Made by a program: the position numbers and the translations under genes. From NCBI RefSeq assembly GCF_018446385.1, contig NC_055990.1, forward strand, positions 131,328,996 through 131,392,995: a stretch of 64,000 bases of DNA, written 5' to 3'. The notes under the pieces were generated by a model. The model had not been told where the DNA came from. It was given only the letters and a program-made list of their open reading frames with translations, and searched no databases. The first letter of the stretch is position 1; each line of letters begins with the position of its first letter. Source of the DNA: Zingiber officinale. Lineage: Eukaryota; Streptophyta; Magnoliopsida; Zingiberales; Zingiberaceae. Positions 23,158-34,800 of this stretch are shown in pieces.

Positions 23158-23966
23158 GCCCGATCGATTGGGGAGTCCCTGCGAGAAGCCTTTGTCCCAA
23201 TCGATCAGTGGATCGATTGGGAGGCAGTCGCGAGCGCACAGAAGCCTGCTGGATCGATCAGTGGATCGATCCAGAGATCCCAATCGATCATTGGATCGAT
23301 TGGAAGTTGCGGTCTGTCGTGATAAGCCCTGGATCGATCAGCCGATCGATCCAGGCAAATTCCCATATCACAGAGGCGCTCTGGATCGATCAGTGGATTG
23401 ATCCAAAGCCTCCACGATCGATTGGGAGCAATCCTATCGATCGGGATCCGACCGTTGGCGTCGTATTTAGCTGCAGGCGCTCGATTCCTTCGGTAGAGAC
23501 AACGCAGAACATCACCGATTCATCTCAGATCTTCACTGTGCTCTCAAAGTTCCTCCACAAGGTTCAGATCGCCAGTTCTTGAAGGTACTTGGAGGTTTTC
23601 CAATTCAAGAGGTGGATCTACAACTGAGGAAGAAAGCTAGGGTTAGGGTTTTCTATACTCATTGTAAGCTTTTGCTTGTATTTGTGTATCCTTTCCCTTT
23701 CTTCTTGTAGTGTGAACTTGTAGGGCTTCTCCGCCTTCGGTAGTTACCGAAAAGAAGTGTTTATTAGTGGAGGTGTGTGTGAGTGTGTGGATCCTTGGAC
23801 TAGTCATCTCCTTTGGAGGTGAATACCAAGTAAATCTACTTGTTAGCATTGTTGTATTTGTTTCTTGTATACTTCCGCTGCACATCTTTGAAGAAACAAG
23901 CAACGCCAACCACGAGCACGCGACGAGCTATTCACCCCCCCTCTAGCTACATATTCGGTCCCAACA
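23158..23966 (+). repeat. Truncated 3' LTR of element L1
   Basis: This 809-bp segment matches the 5' LTR from about 20442 to its end. The junction with gag falls at GGAGCCC, a short sequence also present in the 5' LTR, which suggests a microhomology deletion. Confidence 0.85.
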
Positions 23967-26050
23967 ACTTAGCCTTATCTAAGATATAGCATACGATTGG
24001 CCAGATGATAGCCAATCGAATATAAATTTCTCTATATATGCCCAGGCGAAAAGTATCGGTCGGGCCTAGAGGAGCTTAAGTATATCAAGCTTTCAATATG
24101 TAAATGGTCAAGCAAAGGACGATCGAATGAAGGCTTCCATGCATATGCTCGGACGAATATAAATTCGTCCGGGCCTAAAGGCATTTAATCTTGTTTAGTC
24201 TATGACATATGATCAGTAAAGCAAAGGCCGACTGAAGGCTTCCATGCGTATGCCCGGACAGATATAAATACGGACGGGCCTAAAGGTGTTTAGCCTTTTC
24301 GAGCCTTCAATATATGAATGACCGCGTGAAGATCGACTGAATACAAGGTTCTATGTATGTTCCCGGTCGGACTTAAAGGCGTCTAGTCTTATCAAGACTG
24401 TCTTATATGAATGGTCAGACAAAGACTGACCGAATAATGATATGCTAGGTCTAACGTATTCACTCGGTCAGGAAAGGCCAGATGGGACTAAATAGGCTTA
24501 ATCTGGTCAGGATTCCTGAATACGACTAGCGAGATAAAGGTTGGCTAAATATAATGTTCTTTATATGTATATATTCAAGTAGGTAATAACCGGCCAGGCT
24601 ATCTACCACAGAAGGTATTCCAAATATATGACCAGTCATATTCTAAATATATGACCGACCAGGTTATTTACCATAGAAGAATATTCCCTCACAAAGTTGT
24701 CGAGGAATATTCCCTCAAAGCCCCTTCATTGAGTAGTTACAATAACGTACTCTCGCAAGCACTTCATGAAGAACTCAACTCACAAACGACAAAGAAGGTA
24801 CATCTAGGCACGAAGTTCAGGTTGTACTTTTCTCATCTCCTAATAAACTCTAACAAACTGGGGATCAACTCATGACTACGAAGGTTAAATAAGGTAGTGT
24901 AAAAGGGAGAATCCTCTCCGTTGGCCAGGTACGCAAACAGACTCAACCCTAACTCTCTGCATTTAAAACTCTATTTTCTGCTACTGTTATTCTTCCACCT
25001 GCAAGAGAGGAAACTAACTTAAGCGTCGGAGGGCCTAGTTAGGGATTCTCACCCCGGTCTTAGGTTACTAACGCTTTGTTGACTCGTCTAAGTATGCGCA
25101 GGATCGTCGAGGAGTTCTTCCAGATCGCTAGAGGTTCATCGTCCTTGGAGCAACCACCTACCAAAACTAGCATACCATCTTCCAACTTTCAGGCAAGATC
25201 AAATTTGGCGTCGTGGGAATCTTCGCCTGAATCTAAAACTTTAAGATGGAAGAAGCTGAGAAACTTACTACTGTTACTTTAACACAAGAAGATATGGATC
25301 TACTCATCGAGGCCCGATTTCAAAGGGCATTGCAACAATAACAAGCAAACACTGGTGATACTCTGCCACCGCCACAACCTGCAGCATCTGCAACAGTACA
25401 TCACCGAGAGAGGCGGGCTCAAGAGGAGGATCCATCTCGAGTACTTCCTGCACCTCTCTCTCCTCTCCGTTGTCCTAGGGCGTCATTTCATACACCGCTA
25501 GAACAAGTGGAGCCAGAGGATCTGCATCAGGGATCTTCTGGAGAAGGGCATGTTCGTAATAGGCACAGAGGAAAGACCCCAGTGAGTGATAGTTCACTGG
25601 AGAAAGTTGTCACCCTATTTTCTCAGTGAATATTAGAAGACCCGTTACCAAAACATTACAAAAATCTGAGCATCGGGAAGTGATCTGGTGTGGAAACATA
25701 TCAAACCGATTGGAGACGTCAACAAGATAGAACCCCAATGGGGAGAACCTTTTAAAGTGATACAAAAACTCACCTCGAGCTTTTATTATATTGAAGACGC
25801 TGAAGGTCGAAGACTAGATAGACCTTGGAATGCTAATCACTTATAATCTTACAAATCTTAACAAGTAGGTCTGTAACTTATCAGTGTATTTTATCCAACT
25901 TTTTCATACAATTAATGAAAAGTGCAGGTATAATGTTTATATACTCTCCCGAGCAAGTGAATTGATTCTTCCTCAGTAGTCGATCGGCGATCTTAAGGGG
26001 TGACTGGGCAGGCTCCGTTAAGGGACGATCGGAGACATTTTAGGGCAATG
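23967..26050 (+). mobile_element. Gypsy G-family deletion derivative (copy V'), right part
   Basis: Continuation of the element interrupted by L1. It includes the rest of the LTR (to about 25085), the gag N-terminus (MEEAEKLTTVTLTQEDMDLL from 25246, with a TAA in the glutamine stretch) and the integrase tail near 25675-25845. The gag-integrase join is the same as in unit 1, so the internal deletion happened before the tandem duplication. The LTR has lost about 160 bp near 24680 relative to unit 1. Confidence 0.75.
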
Positions 26051-27120
26051 CTAAATGGCCAGCTAGAATATACTTTTAAGATCATTATCAAGGGTATTTA
26101 AATTAAATTATCTCTCTCCATATTACTAATTAAGTACAACTTAAGATTGCTATTACAATCCATTTTCTAACTGGCCATATTTTAGTCAGCAAGATTTACT
26201 ATTTCTCTATAAACCTAGTCCTAACATTTTGAGACAAGTTTATAAAAAAATTATAAATCTACCTATGTATTAAGAGAGGAGTTATAATGAAATATTTATA
26301 ACATAAATCACATGTTATAAATTTTTCGTTGAAGATGCTCTTAAATGAGGTCGGATACTGAGATGACTCATTTCAAATCGAAATTAAAGTTTTTTTTTAC
26401 CTATTAAAATTTTATCGAATAAAAATTAAAAGACCGTCTTTTAACAAAAAAATAAAAAAAATCTGATTATATATATATAAATTATTTATTTCATTTAAAT
26501 TAAAATTATTATATATAAAATTTTATTATATGAAAATAGTATCTATCAACTTATCAAAATTACTTAAACTTAATTGAAATTAATTATAATCATTTTAAAA
26601 CAGCTATAACTTATATTAGCTACTTAGTTAAACAACTAGCCATTATAATACTAAAAGTGAAAATATTTTAAGAATAACAATATAACAAGACACCGTTTTA
26701 GCTCTTTTAACTTTTGCCCATTCTTATTTGGTTTGAGAAACTTAAAAAATAATAAAATTATAAATCAAGCATTTAAAAAAAAAATTAATTTATACTTGCG
26801 ATTTATTTTGATGGCACAATGAATTATTGTCAAAATTTTATATTGACACTTAAGATACTAAGATATATTTGATGCAAATTAGTTCAATAAAAATATGGAA
26901 CCCGAATCCAATTGTACATCGCACTAACTCTTATTCCATGAAAAACCTGCAAGAATACTGTAATTTCTTGAGGGCATGAAAAGTTCACAAACAATGCATA
27001 TGAAAGAGATGAAAGCGCTACATCAAACGGCGTCTCCCTTAAAATGCAAATGTATATTAGTATCACAAAAGTATAGATGATGATCATATTAAAAGTATAG
27101 AACAATTGTCTTGATCGATT
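26051..27120. other. AT-rich non-coding spacer (tandem copy)
   Basis: Paralogous to about 11560-12645. No gene is seen. Its right part corresponds to the 3' flank of the DRB gene near 31260-31350. Confidence 0.4.
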
Positions 27121-27960
27121 TTAGAATTCCATACTGACCGCTACCCAGCTATTATCACTAAAGGGTAGAGCGATTCCACCTTCAGGTAAAACCATGAGGA
27201 TAAACTTAGACTCTATTGCACAGTAGCGAGAGACTGCTTCCGCGCAAGGGAAGTTCGCTGTGTGCTTGTGAACTTATGACAACTGGAGCAGTCAGGACTG
27301 TAGGAATGATGTTGAGCTGCCAGATTCAAGGGAGATCTTGTAGAGGTTGTTTTCCATTCTTACTAGCACTGATACGCTCTGCTTCTCCACAGGATCATGC
27401 TCATCTGGCCATGATCAAATGCTAAAAAAAAAAAGGCAAATTGAAATAGGATTTTAATTAATATTGAAAGCGAATGATTCACCTTGCAGAATTTCTTCAA
27501 TTGTAGTGACACTTGCAGGTTCTTGATTCTCGACATGGCCATGATCAGCTGTAGATCATTTAGCTAACTATAGACAAACATGATGAACACCTATGACCTG
27601 TAGCATGTATAATGGTTCGCCTTGATCCTGTGGGCCATCCGGGTTGGTATGTGGTGGAACTTGCCACAATGAGGCGGCAGGGTCGATCCTCGGGGCAGCT
27701 GGGGAATAAATCCCCTATCCTCGTATTACACCATGTCCACCACATGTCCGCTCGGATGCTGCGATTTACCTACCCATCATGGCCTTGAGTCTGGTACGGC
27801 AAGGGCGCTGGGGGCGAGCGTTTCGCCTTTTGCCACAATGTATAATTGTTCGCCTTGTAGGATTTCACCAATTTAAATGGCACTCCTAGGTTCTTGCTTC
27901 TGTGCATGGTCATGCTCATCCTATACACAATCAGCTTCAAAATTTTAGCAATTATAATCA
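27121..27960 (-). pseudogene. Duplicated 3' end of a DRB gene (copy W')
   Basis: Tandem counterpart of 12646-13460. The last-exon equivalent (27121-27404) has the same frame-disrupting difference after the EKQ residues as copy W. The exon-6 equivalent near 27486-27551 keeps its AG acceptor (ADHGHVENQEPASVTT). The 213-bp insertion sits at 27625-27837. It encodes no dsRNA-binding domain. Copies W and W' agree with each other against the parent gene, so they descend from one captured fragment. Confidence 0.75.
27605..27857. mobile_element. 213-bp insertion with 20-bp target duplications (tandem copy)
   Basis: The insert at 27625-27837 has the same length as at 13148-13360. The left flank is ATGTATAATGGTTCGCCTTG and the right flank differs by one base (ATTG for ATGG). 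The insertion therefore predates the tandem duplication. Confidence 0.7.
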
Positions 27961-28102
27961 GAATTGATAAAAAAAAAAAAAAACCTTAACCATAGTGTTT
28001 TAATCTAGTTGGGTTTGACCTTTCTAAATTGCAATTGCTGGCTCTCATTCCTATACGGGATCATGCACATCTAACCTATGATAAGCTGTAAATTTCAGCT
28101 AT

Positions 28103-29640
28103 TTACAGCATTTTCTTTGCTAGAAGCATTAAAGCATCTGAACATGGCACCAACTCCTTTTCAATCATCTTATCATAGAAAATAAGTGCTCTCTGTATAC
28201 CACCTCTGTTACAGTATGCTGTGATCAATGAATTATACATGCAGCTAGTAAGGGTCAAAACTTTCCTCCCCAAAATGCCAATAAATTTCTCAGCTTCACT
28301 CATTTTTCAACATTTGCAGAGGTTTTGAACCAAGGACTTATGGACCCTCATACTGAGCTCAAGACCCATATGCACCATCTCATAGTAAAGTGTAATGATT
28401 TTCTGAGAATCTCCCGTAGTTCCATAGCCATCAATTAGAATCAAATATATTTCCTGATCAGGGACAAGCCCCATGTTTAACAAAGATGTCAGAGTTCTGT
28501 TGGCTTCCTCCATATTTCCTGCTATGCAGAGTGTCTTTATCATCTCATTGCAAGTGCCAAGACTAGGCAAAAATCTACCTTCAAGCATCTTTTCACTACA
28601 TCTCAAGCACTGATTTGTCCACCCATTTCTCGATAGACCAACTATCAGATGATTATATGTCTCGTCATATGGTTTCAACCCTATTGACACCATCTCTTCC
28701 ATCATTTGAACTGCCTCTTCGATTCTTTCTTCCTCGGAATAAAATCCTATTAGACAAGTGTAAACATATGAATTCAAGCTGCATCCCCTGTTGATCAATT
28801 TGTCCTTGGATTGAAGTGTCGAGTCCAGTTTGCACAACTTGCAATAGCTAGCTACAATCAAAGAGTATGCAATATCATCAAACATCATGTTTCTTTGCAG
28901 CATTCTCTTCAAAAGAGTGATTGCTTCTTTAGCCCTATCCTCCTCAATGATCCTAAAAGCCAGTGTAGTGTTCACAATAATGCCAGGGGCACATCTACTC
29001 CCACGAATTCTATCTAAAACACTCACTAACTTTGGCAAAATCTCTTCCTTGAGCATCACATCAATCAAAACTTCAGTCGTTGTTTGGTTTGGGTATATTC
29101 TTCTTGCAAACATATATTCAAAGATCTTCCAAGCCAAATTATTCTGATCAGATCTCTATGAAACATAAAGCATTGTGTTAAAGCTAATTATATTAGCGTC
29201 CAACCCATGATCTCCCAAGTATCTGCAAGCATCAAACGCTTCATTGACCATTCTCTTCTTCGAATACACCTGCAGCAAAAGATCAAAAACACGATGTCCG
29301 GGAAAAACTGCTTCGTAAGTGCTGAGAAGCACTCCACAATCGATGCATGCTGAGATGCAACTCTCTTTGTATACTTGCTGACTGCCGACTCCAGCAAAGA
29401 ACACACATCGATAAGAAGGCCAGAACGAACAAGCACATGAACAATGAAGCAATAAGATCGCAGACCGTGTTCGAAATGTTTGGTCTCGGAGCCCAGTGGA
29501 AGAAAGTTAGCGCCTTTTTTGCGTCAATGGGTTCCTTGAGGTAAAGTATCACTTGCTCCACCAGGGGTTCAGTGAGTTGTACTGATCCGAAACCAGCAGT
29601 TAGGCTGTCTAAGCTCCAACCTTTGTTGCTCACATCGTTG
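28103..29640 (-). pseudogene. P-class PPR pseudogene, copy W' (best preserved)
   Basis: The longest intact stretch is 28307-29137, about 276 codons of PPR repeats: WKIFEYMFARRIYPNQTTTE, AITLLKRMLQRNMMFDD, CLIGFYSEEERIEEAVQ, MLEGRFLPSLGTCNEMIKTL, LLNMGLVPDQEIYLILIDGY. Upstream, near 29500-29633, the frame SLDSLTAGFGSVQLTEPLVE followed by QVILYLKEPIDAKKALTFF extends the N-terminus beyond the other copies, with tryptophan where copies U and U' have a stop. Lesions are one-base losses near 29495 and 29330, a TAG before RSDQNN near 29154, and TGA for glycine at 28304, shared with copy W. The original protein would have had roughly 500 residues. The target RNA is unknown. Confidence 0.85.
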
Positions 29641-30067
29641 ATTATAGAGGAAAGATTGCAAAAATTTGGTTCTTTTTACGGTTGTCGGCAATGACCTGAG
29701 TCTGCTTGGGAATTATTAGCAGGGAGGTGGAGAGATTGGCGACGAACAAGTATCAATTCATTGCCGAAGTAGCTGCTTGGATCATATTTTTAGACGAACA
29801 TCAATTTTGCCCTATTGATCCAAAAAATATTTAACTTGGAAAGAAAAAAAAATGTTAAGCAATTCAATTTGAATTCACAGGCGAAAATAAAGAAACAGTT
29901 TAAAAAGAAGAATGAGAGTGCAGATTCAAAGTAACAAAGAACATAGAGTAAAGAGTCTGAAGTTATTGCTTTGCAAACTCTAGGGATTAGTAGCAATATG
30001 CAATCCAGACACAAAATTTACTGAAATATTCTAACAAGAAACTTATAGAGTTTTAGGATAAGCTAAC
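29641..30067. other. PPR 5' flank and spacer
   Basis: 29641-29795 resembles the 5' flank of copy U (7561-7740). The rest is AT-rich. The missing last exon of the RPS18 fragment would be expected here on the minus strand, but no RPS18 C-terminal sequence can be read. Confidence 0.45.
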
Positions 30068-30616
30068 CTTCTCTTCTTCAGCCTCTCAAGGTTATCCCTC
30101 AGCTTCATGTCCAAGGCATTTGAAACAACCTGAGAATACATGCAATCTTTGTAATCTTTCTTCCTGTTCAAGAACCAATCAGGAATCTTGAACTGGCGTG
30201 GGCTCGCAACAACTGTCATCATATTCTGAAGTCCAGCAGCAGAAAGCTTGCCAGTCCTACAGAAAAGTAAAACTTACTAGCGCAATTAAATAAATTAAGA
30301 AGATTACTCTGCAACAGCTGAATCAAAGAATATTTAGAAAGAAAAAACTTTTAGATCCTTTCACTGCAACAAAAAGATGAACTTGCAAAGATATTTAAAG
30401 GAACACTAGGGTCAACAACTTCCAAGGATAGCAATCCATAGGAGAAAAAGAACAACCTTTTGTTAATGTAGATGTCGGCCTTCTTGCAAACGATATTGGC
30501 GAAGCGGCGGCCAATACCTTTGATAGAGGTAAAGGTGAACATGCTCTTCTGCTTCCCATCAACGTTCGTGTTCAGAACACGAAAATATGCTGGAAATCCT
30601 CGTTGGCGTTCAGCGA
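30068..30616 (-). pseudogene. RPS18: 40S ribosomal protein S18 fragment with intron
   Basis: RPS18 (bacterial uS13 family) is a head protein of the small ribosomal subunit. Two minus-strand exons are clear. 30457-30616 reads [18 protein letters not shown], then [20 protein letters not shown], between an AG acceptor and an AAAG/GTTG donor. 30068-30256 reads [35 protein letters not shown] and [20 protein letters not shown]. The phase across the 200-bp intron is correct and there are no stops. The initiator methionine would be in a preceding exon that I cannot place, and the conserved C-terminal exon (after LERLKK) is absent. It is therefore a truncated genomic fragment, with introns kept, so not a retro-copy. 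Confidence 0.8.
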
Positions 30617-30650
30617 CTACCGAAAACAAAAAAAAAAAAAAAATCAACTA

Positions 30651-30870
<220 letters not shown>

Positions 30871-31899
30871 AACAATAAAAATAAAAAATCCACCAAATAC
30901 TCGAAAGTAGGAAAAGGTTGTTCAAGATCGAAACAACTGATAGATCCATCGTATAACTCACCATGGTGTCAGCTAGGGTTCTATGCTCTTCTTCTCGCTC
31001 TAAGCGGCGGCAAAACAAAGAGCGAAAAACTAGGAACCAACGATCTATTCATTAGGGTAAGAAGAGTTTGATTTCTTAATTTTGTTTTTCATTGGCTAAG
31101 AGTTGATTTAACAAGTAGGTCCCACGCTTTCCCATTTAAGGCACCAACCTTACACAATTCTTAATTGATTTAAGTTAATTAGAAAACAAAATTCGAATTT
31201 TAATTTCCTAAAAATAGCAAAATTTCAAAAAACGAATTTATTTATGCTAAAAAATTTATTTTGAGGGCACAATGAATTCATTCACAACATAGTAAAAAAG
31301 AAACTCAAGAGATTAGGATATTTGATACAAATTAGTTCAATAAATATAGTTTGAAGGCAAAGGAATAAATCAGAAAATCAAAACAAAATCATCATGTCAA
31401 AGAGTATTTATACTGGCTTCACCAGTACTAAACGGTTCAATTTTGCAAATCTACCAGTGGTGACAGACTCTGCTATACTCTGAACTTTGAAGGTAAGAAA
31501 ATTTAATAAATTATGACAAAAAAAAACGAATATATGCGTCCCAGCGCCCCCGCCAACCCGTCCTAGGATTCATAGCATAAAATAGTTCATATGAAAGGGT
31601 TCATAGCATATGCATTAAAAGGCAACTCCAAAATGCAAACGCATAGTAGTATTCGTGGGCACAAAAGCATAGATGATAATATTAAAAGAAAAAGGAAAAC
31701 AATACTCATCAAAATCAATTCAAGCCACAAACCATGTGTAATAAGATGTCTTTCTAAGAACCAAGGAATCTGTCTCTGCACATACTGATATGGAAAGAAA
31801 GAGCATACGTAGCAATGACCCAGGAAGCTGTCTGTGCACTATCGCATTGTTATAACATGACAAGGTCTGCTGCCTAAAGAACAATTGCCTTGATGGATT
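30871..31899. other. Non-coding stretch between RPS18 fragments and DRB gene
   Basis: 31260-31899 is the 3' flank of the DRB gene, recognisable because it is copied near 12340-12645. No other gene is seen. Confidence 0.4.
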
Positions 31900-34800
31900 T
31901 TAGAAGTCCAAACTGACGGCGACCCAGCTATCATCGCTGAAGGGTAGAGCGATTCCACCTTCAGGCAAAACCACGTCAGCTTTGCGAGGATAAACTTGGA
32001 CCCTATTGCACAGAATTGAGCGACTGCTTCCCGGCATGGGAAGTTCACTGTGAGCGCTTGTGAAGTTATGACGAGTGGAGCAGTCAGGACTGTAGGATGA
32101 TCCTGAGCTGCCAGATTCAGGGAGATCTTGAAGGGGTTGTTTTCCATTCTTACTAGCACTGGTATGCCCTTGCTTCTCCATAGGATCATGCTCATCTACC
32201 CATGATCAGATGCAAAAAAAAAAAAATAAAGGCAAATTGAAATTGGAATTTGATTAATATTGCAAGTGCAATGATTCACCTTGCAGAATTTCTTTAATTG
32301 TAATGGCACTTGCAGATTCTTGATTCTTGACATGGCCAAGATCAGTTGCAAATCAATTAGCTAACTATAAACAAACATGATGAACAACTAGAGAATGTAA
32401 AATGGTCCACCTTGCAGGATTTCACTAATTTTAATTTCACTTCCAGGTTCTTGCTTCTGTACATGGTCATGGTCATGTTCATCTTCTGCACCACCAACTT
32501 CAAAATTTTAGCAATTATAATCAGACTTGATAAAAATCCATACCATAGCGTTTAAGACTTCATTATGTATGCCAAAAGCAAAATTGTTATAGCTACTCAT
32601 GAGTTGGATGAAAGATGGAGTATATGAATGACGCTCAATTTATAAGCATTATATGTGGTTTTTATACATTATATAGTGCTCAGACCATGCATAGACAAGT
32701 ATACTTAAGTTGAAGAATAAGCTAAACAAGAAAATCATCTACACACCAATACAACCTGTCTTTGAAGAGTTTGTGTTGATTATTGGCACTAATGTTGAAG
32801 CAGCAGGTTCAGATTCCATATGCTCTTCCAATATTGAAGATAAATGGGAAGAAAATCTGCTTGACCACCTGAAAGGTATTAAATAAAACTGATTTTTTTA
32901 ATTCCATATAGAATAGCTAGATAAAGAATCAAAATAACTTCAAAATCACTTGAGCTGATTGTCTAAACAATATATACAATTCTCCATGAGTTAAACAAAT
33001 TTCTAAAGTAAATTATAAAACAAAAAAAATTATTAAATAATCTCACACAACCCTTACCATCATATTTTGACAGGGGGTAATACTATTAAAGTTTATAACA
33101 AGACAGGAAAAAAGTAGTTTTAGGACAGTATGGGTGGGGATGACTACCATCCATACTACCCCTACTGAGAAACCATAAAATGACATATTTGAGGGGGAAA
33201 ACCGTAACTTACCTTGGTAAAGATAAGAATATGCGATCTTTGCAGCATTCGTTTCTGCCTGTCTCTTGGTTTTCGCTGCATCTCCCTGAAATAATTTGCC
33301 TTTGATTTCAACAGTGACAGAGAAAGTAGGAACATGACGTTCACCATATCTCGTTGTGTTATACTCTGGCATAGGCAACCCTTCTTTTTGTACTAATTCC
33401 TGCAATAGATTCTTGTACATAATGCCATCATCCTGCAAAAGAAAAAAAAACAAATTAATGAATCAGAGCCAATTGTTGATTGTAAAAAAAATAATGCTTA
33501 AAAAGCTGAACCCTTGCACCTGCTGATCACCAAACAATGACATCAAAGCAACTTTTGCAGCAGAATGTTAAGCTTCCTTAACAGTATAACAATATGATGT
33601 GCTCTCAAATGTTTGCTCATCAACTTTAACAGTAACTTTGAATTGAAGAGCATGACAAACATAGGTATATGTTGGTAGACATTTAGCTTGCTTCTGAAGA
33701 TATATCTGAAGTTGGTTCTTGTATGAAACTTGATTGCCTTTCAACAAATTCAACAAAATGTCATTATTATAGCAGCTTGTGGAAATACATGATAGAGTTA
33801 CAAACAGAACTAACTTTAGATTATACTAATTCACAAACCATATTTATTTGAAATTTAGGATTCTTTAAAGCACCTGAATTTCACATCTGTACACTGGGAA
33901 AAAATATTTTCCACTGAAGTAACAATATTAATTTCAATAAATAGTTAATTAATCATCTTCCATGTTCCTATTTGGCATTAAGAAATATTTTGCTAATTAT
34001 ATATATATCTTAAAAGAGTCCATAATATTTGGAACAACCACTGCTCGGTGGCAATGATAATATATTGCAAAAAGATGTAAAGTTAAACCATATATAAGAA
34101 ACTTGATGGAAAACTTTTGAGCAAACTTCCATCAGCTCTGAAAATTTCCAGCTCATAACAGTAAGATAAATCTCTTGCATGAGGAGGGCATAAATACCCC
34201 AACAAAAATACAAACTAAAAAAACACATTTTGTAAAATTTGTTTTATCCAATAAACAAAAGCAAAAAAATTAAAATAGAAATAACATGCCCAAAGTAGTC
34301 CAAGGCTAAGTTCTATTTGTGATTGTCCAGTCCAATTTCAAGAACGAAAACATGCCTGATGCAACAAGAATATCGTAACACAGAAAAGCTCAGACTTTAG
34401 ACTCACCTTAGAGGGAAAATATTATTAAACTAAAAGATTAACAAATTCATGGGATCCTAATCCCATTTATAGACTTGGAATAAGATCAAATCGTCAAAGA
34501 AAAAGTCTGCTTTACCTCTAATATTTAAAAAGAACTTTTAAAGGCTTTATGTTTTTTTTTGAAAAAAACTAAAACGAACTTTTACCGCTCTTGAATATCA
34601 AAGAACATATAAAAATTTTTAATTCAACAATATCAAATTGAAAATAAAAATCTAAATTGATCTCCAAATTGAGTCCATGATTATATACTTCTCACCCAAC
34701 TATTCAAAAAAAAGTCATATATCATAACTGGAATTGCTTGAAGGCATAAAAACTTTTCACATAGTTCTCAATGATAACTTGAAAGAATTTGAATAAAATA

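Larger units (their letters stand above)
19405..23966 (+). mobile_element. Copia element L1, internally deleted, with target duplication
   Basis: A complete 5' LTR (19405-21251), primer-binding site, gag and a truncated 3' LTR (23158-23966) are flanked by the 5-bp repeat ACTTA (19400-19404 and 23967-23971). The empty site is visible in tandem unit 1 near 9322, where ACTTAGCC runs uninterrupted. No protease, integrase, reverse transcriptase or RNase H remains: the sequence passes from the end of gag straight into the middle of the 3' LTR. The first 1037 bp of the 3' LTR are missing. It cannot move on its own. Confidence 0.92.
15138..29613. repeat. Tandem segmental duplication, unit 2
   Basis: The length is 14.5 kb, which is about 9.9 kb once the L1 insertion and its target repeat (4567 bp) are subtracted. 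Relative to unit 1 there is also a deletion of roughly 160 bp near 24680 inside the Gypsy LTR. Confidence 0.85.

Noticed and set aside
30068-30616. Functional RPS18 gene
   Set aside because: The C-terminal exon is not found and the initiator exon cannot be placed.
31839-32195. Alternative minus-strand frame over the last DRB exon
   Set aside because: The frame at 31900-32195 continues from exon 5 in phase and ends in a conserved-looking C-terminus. The other is a shadow.
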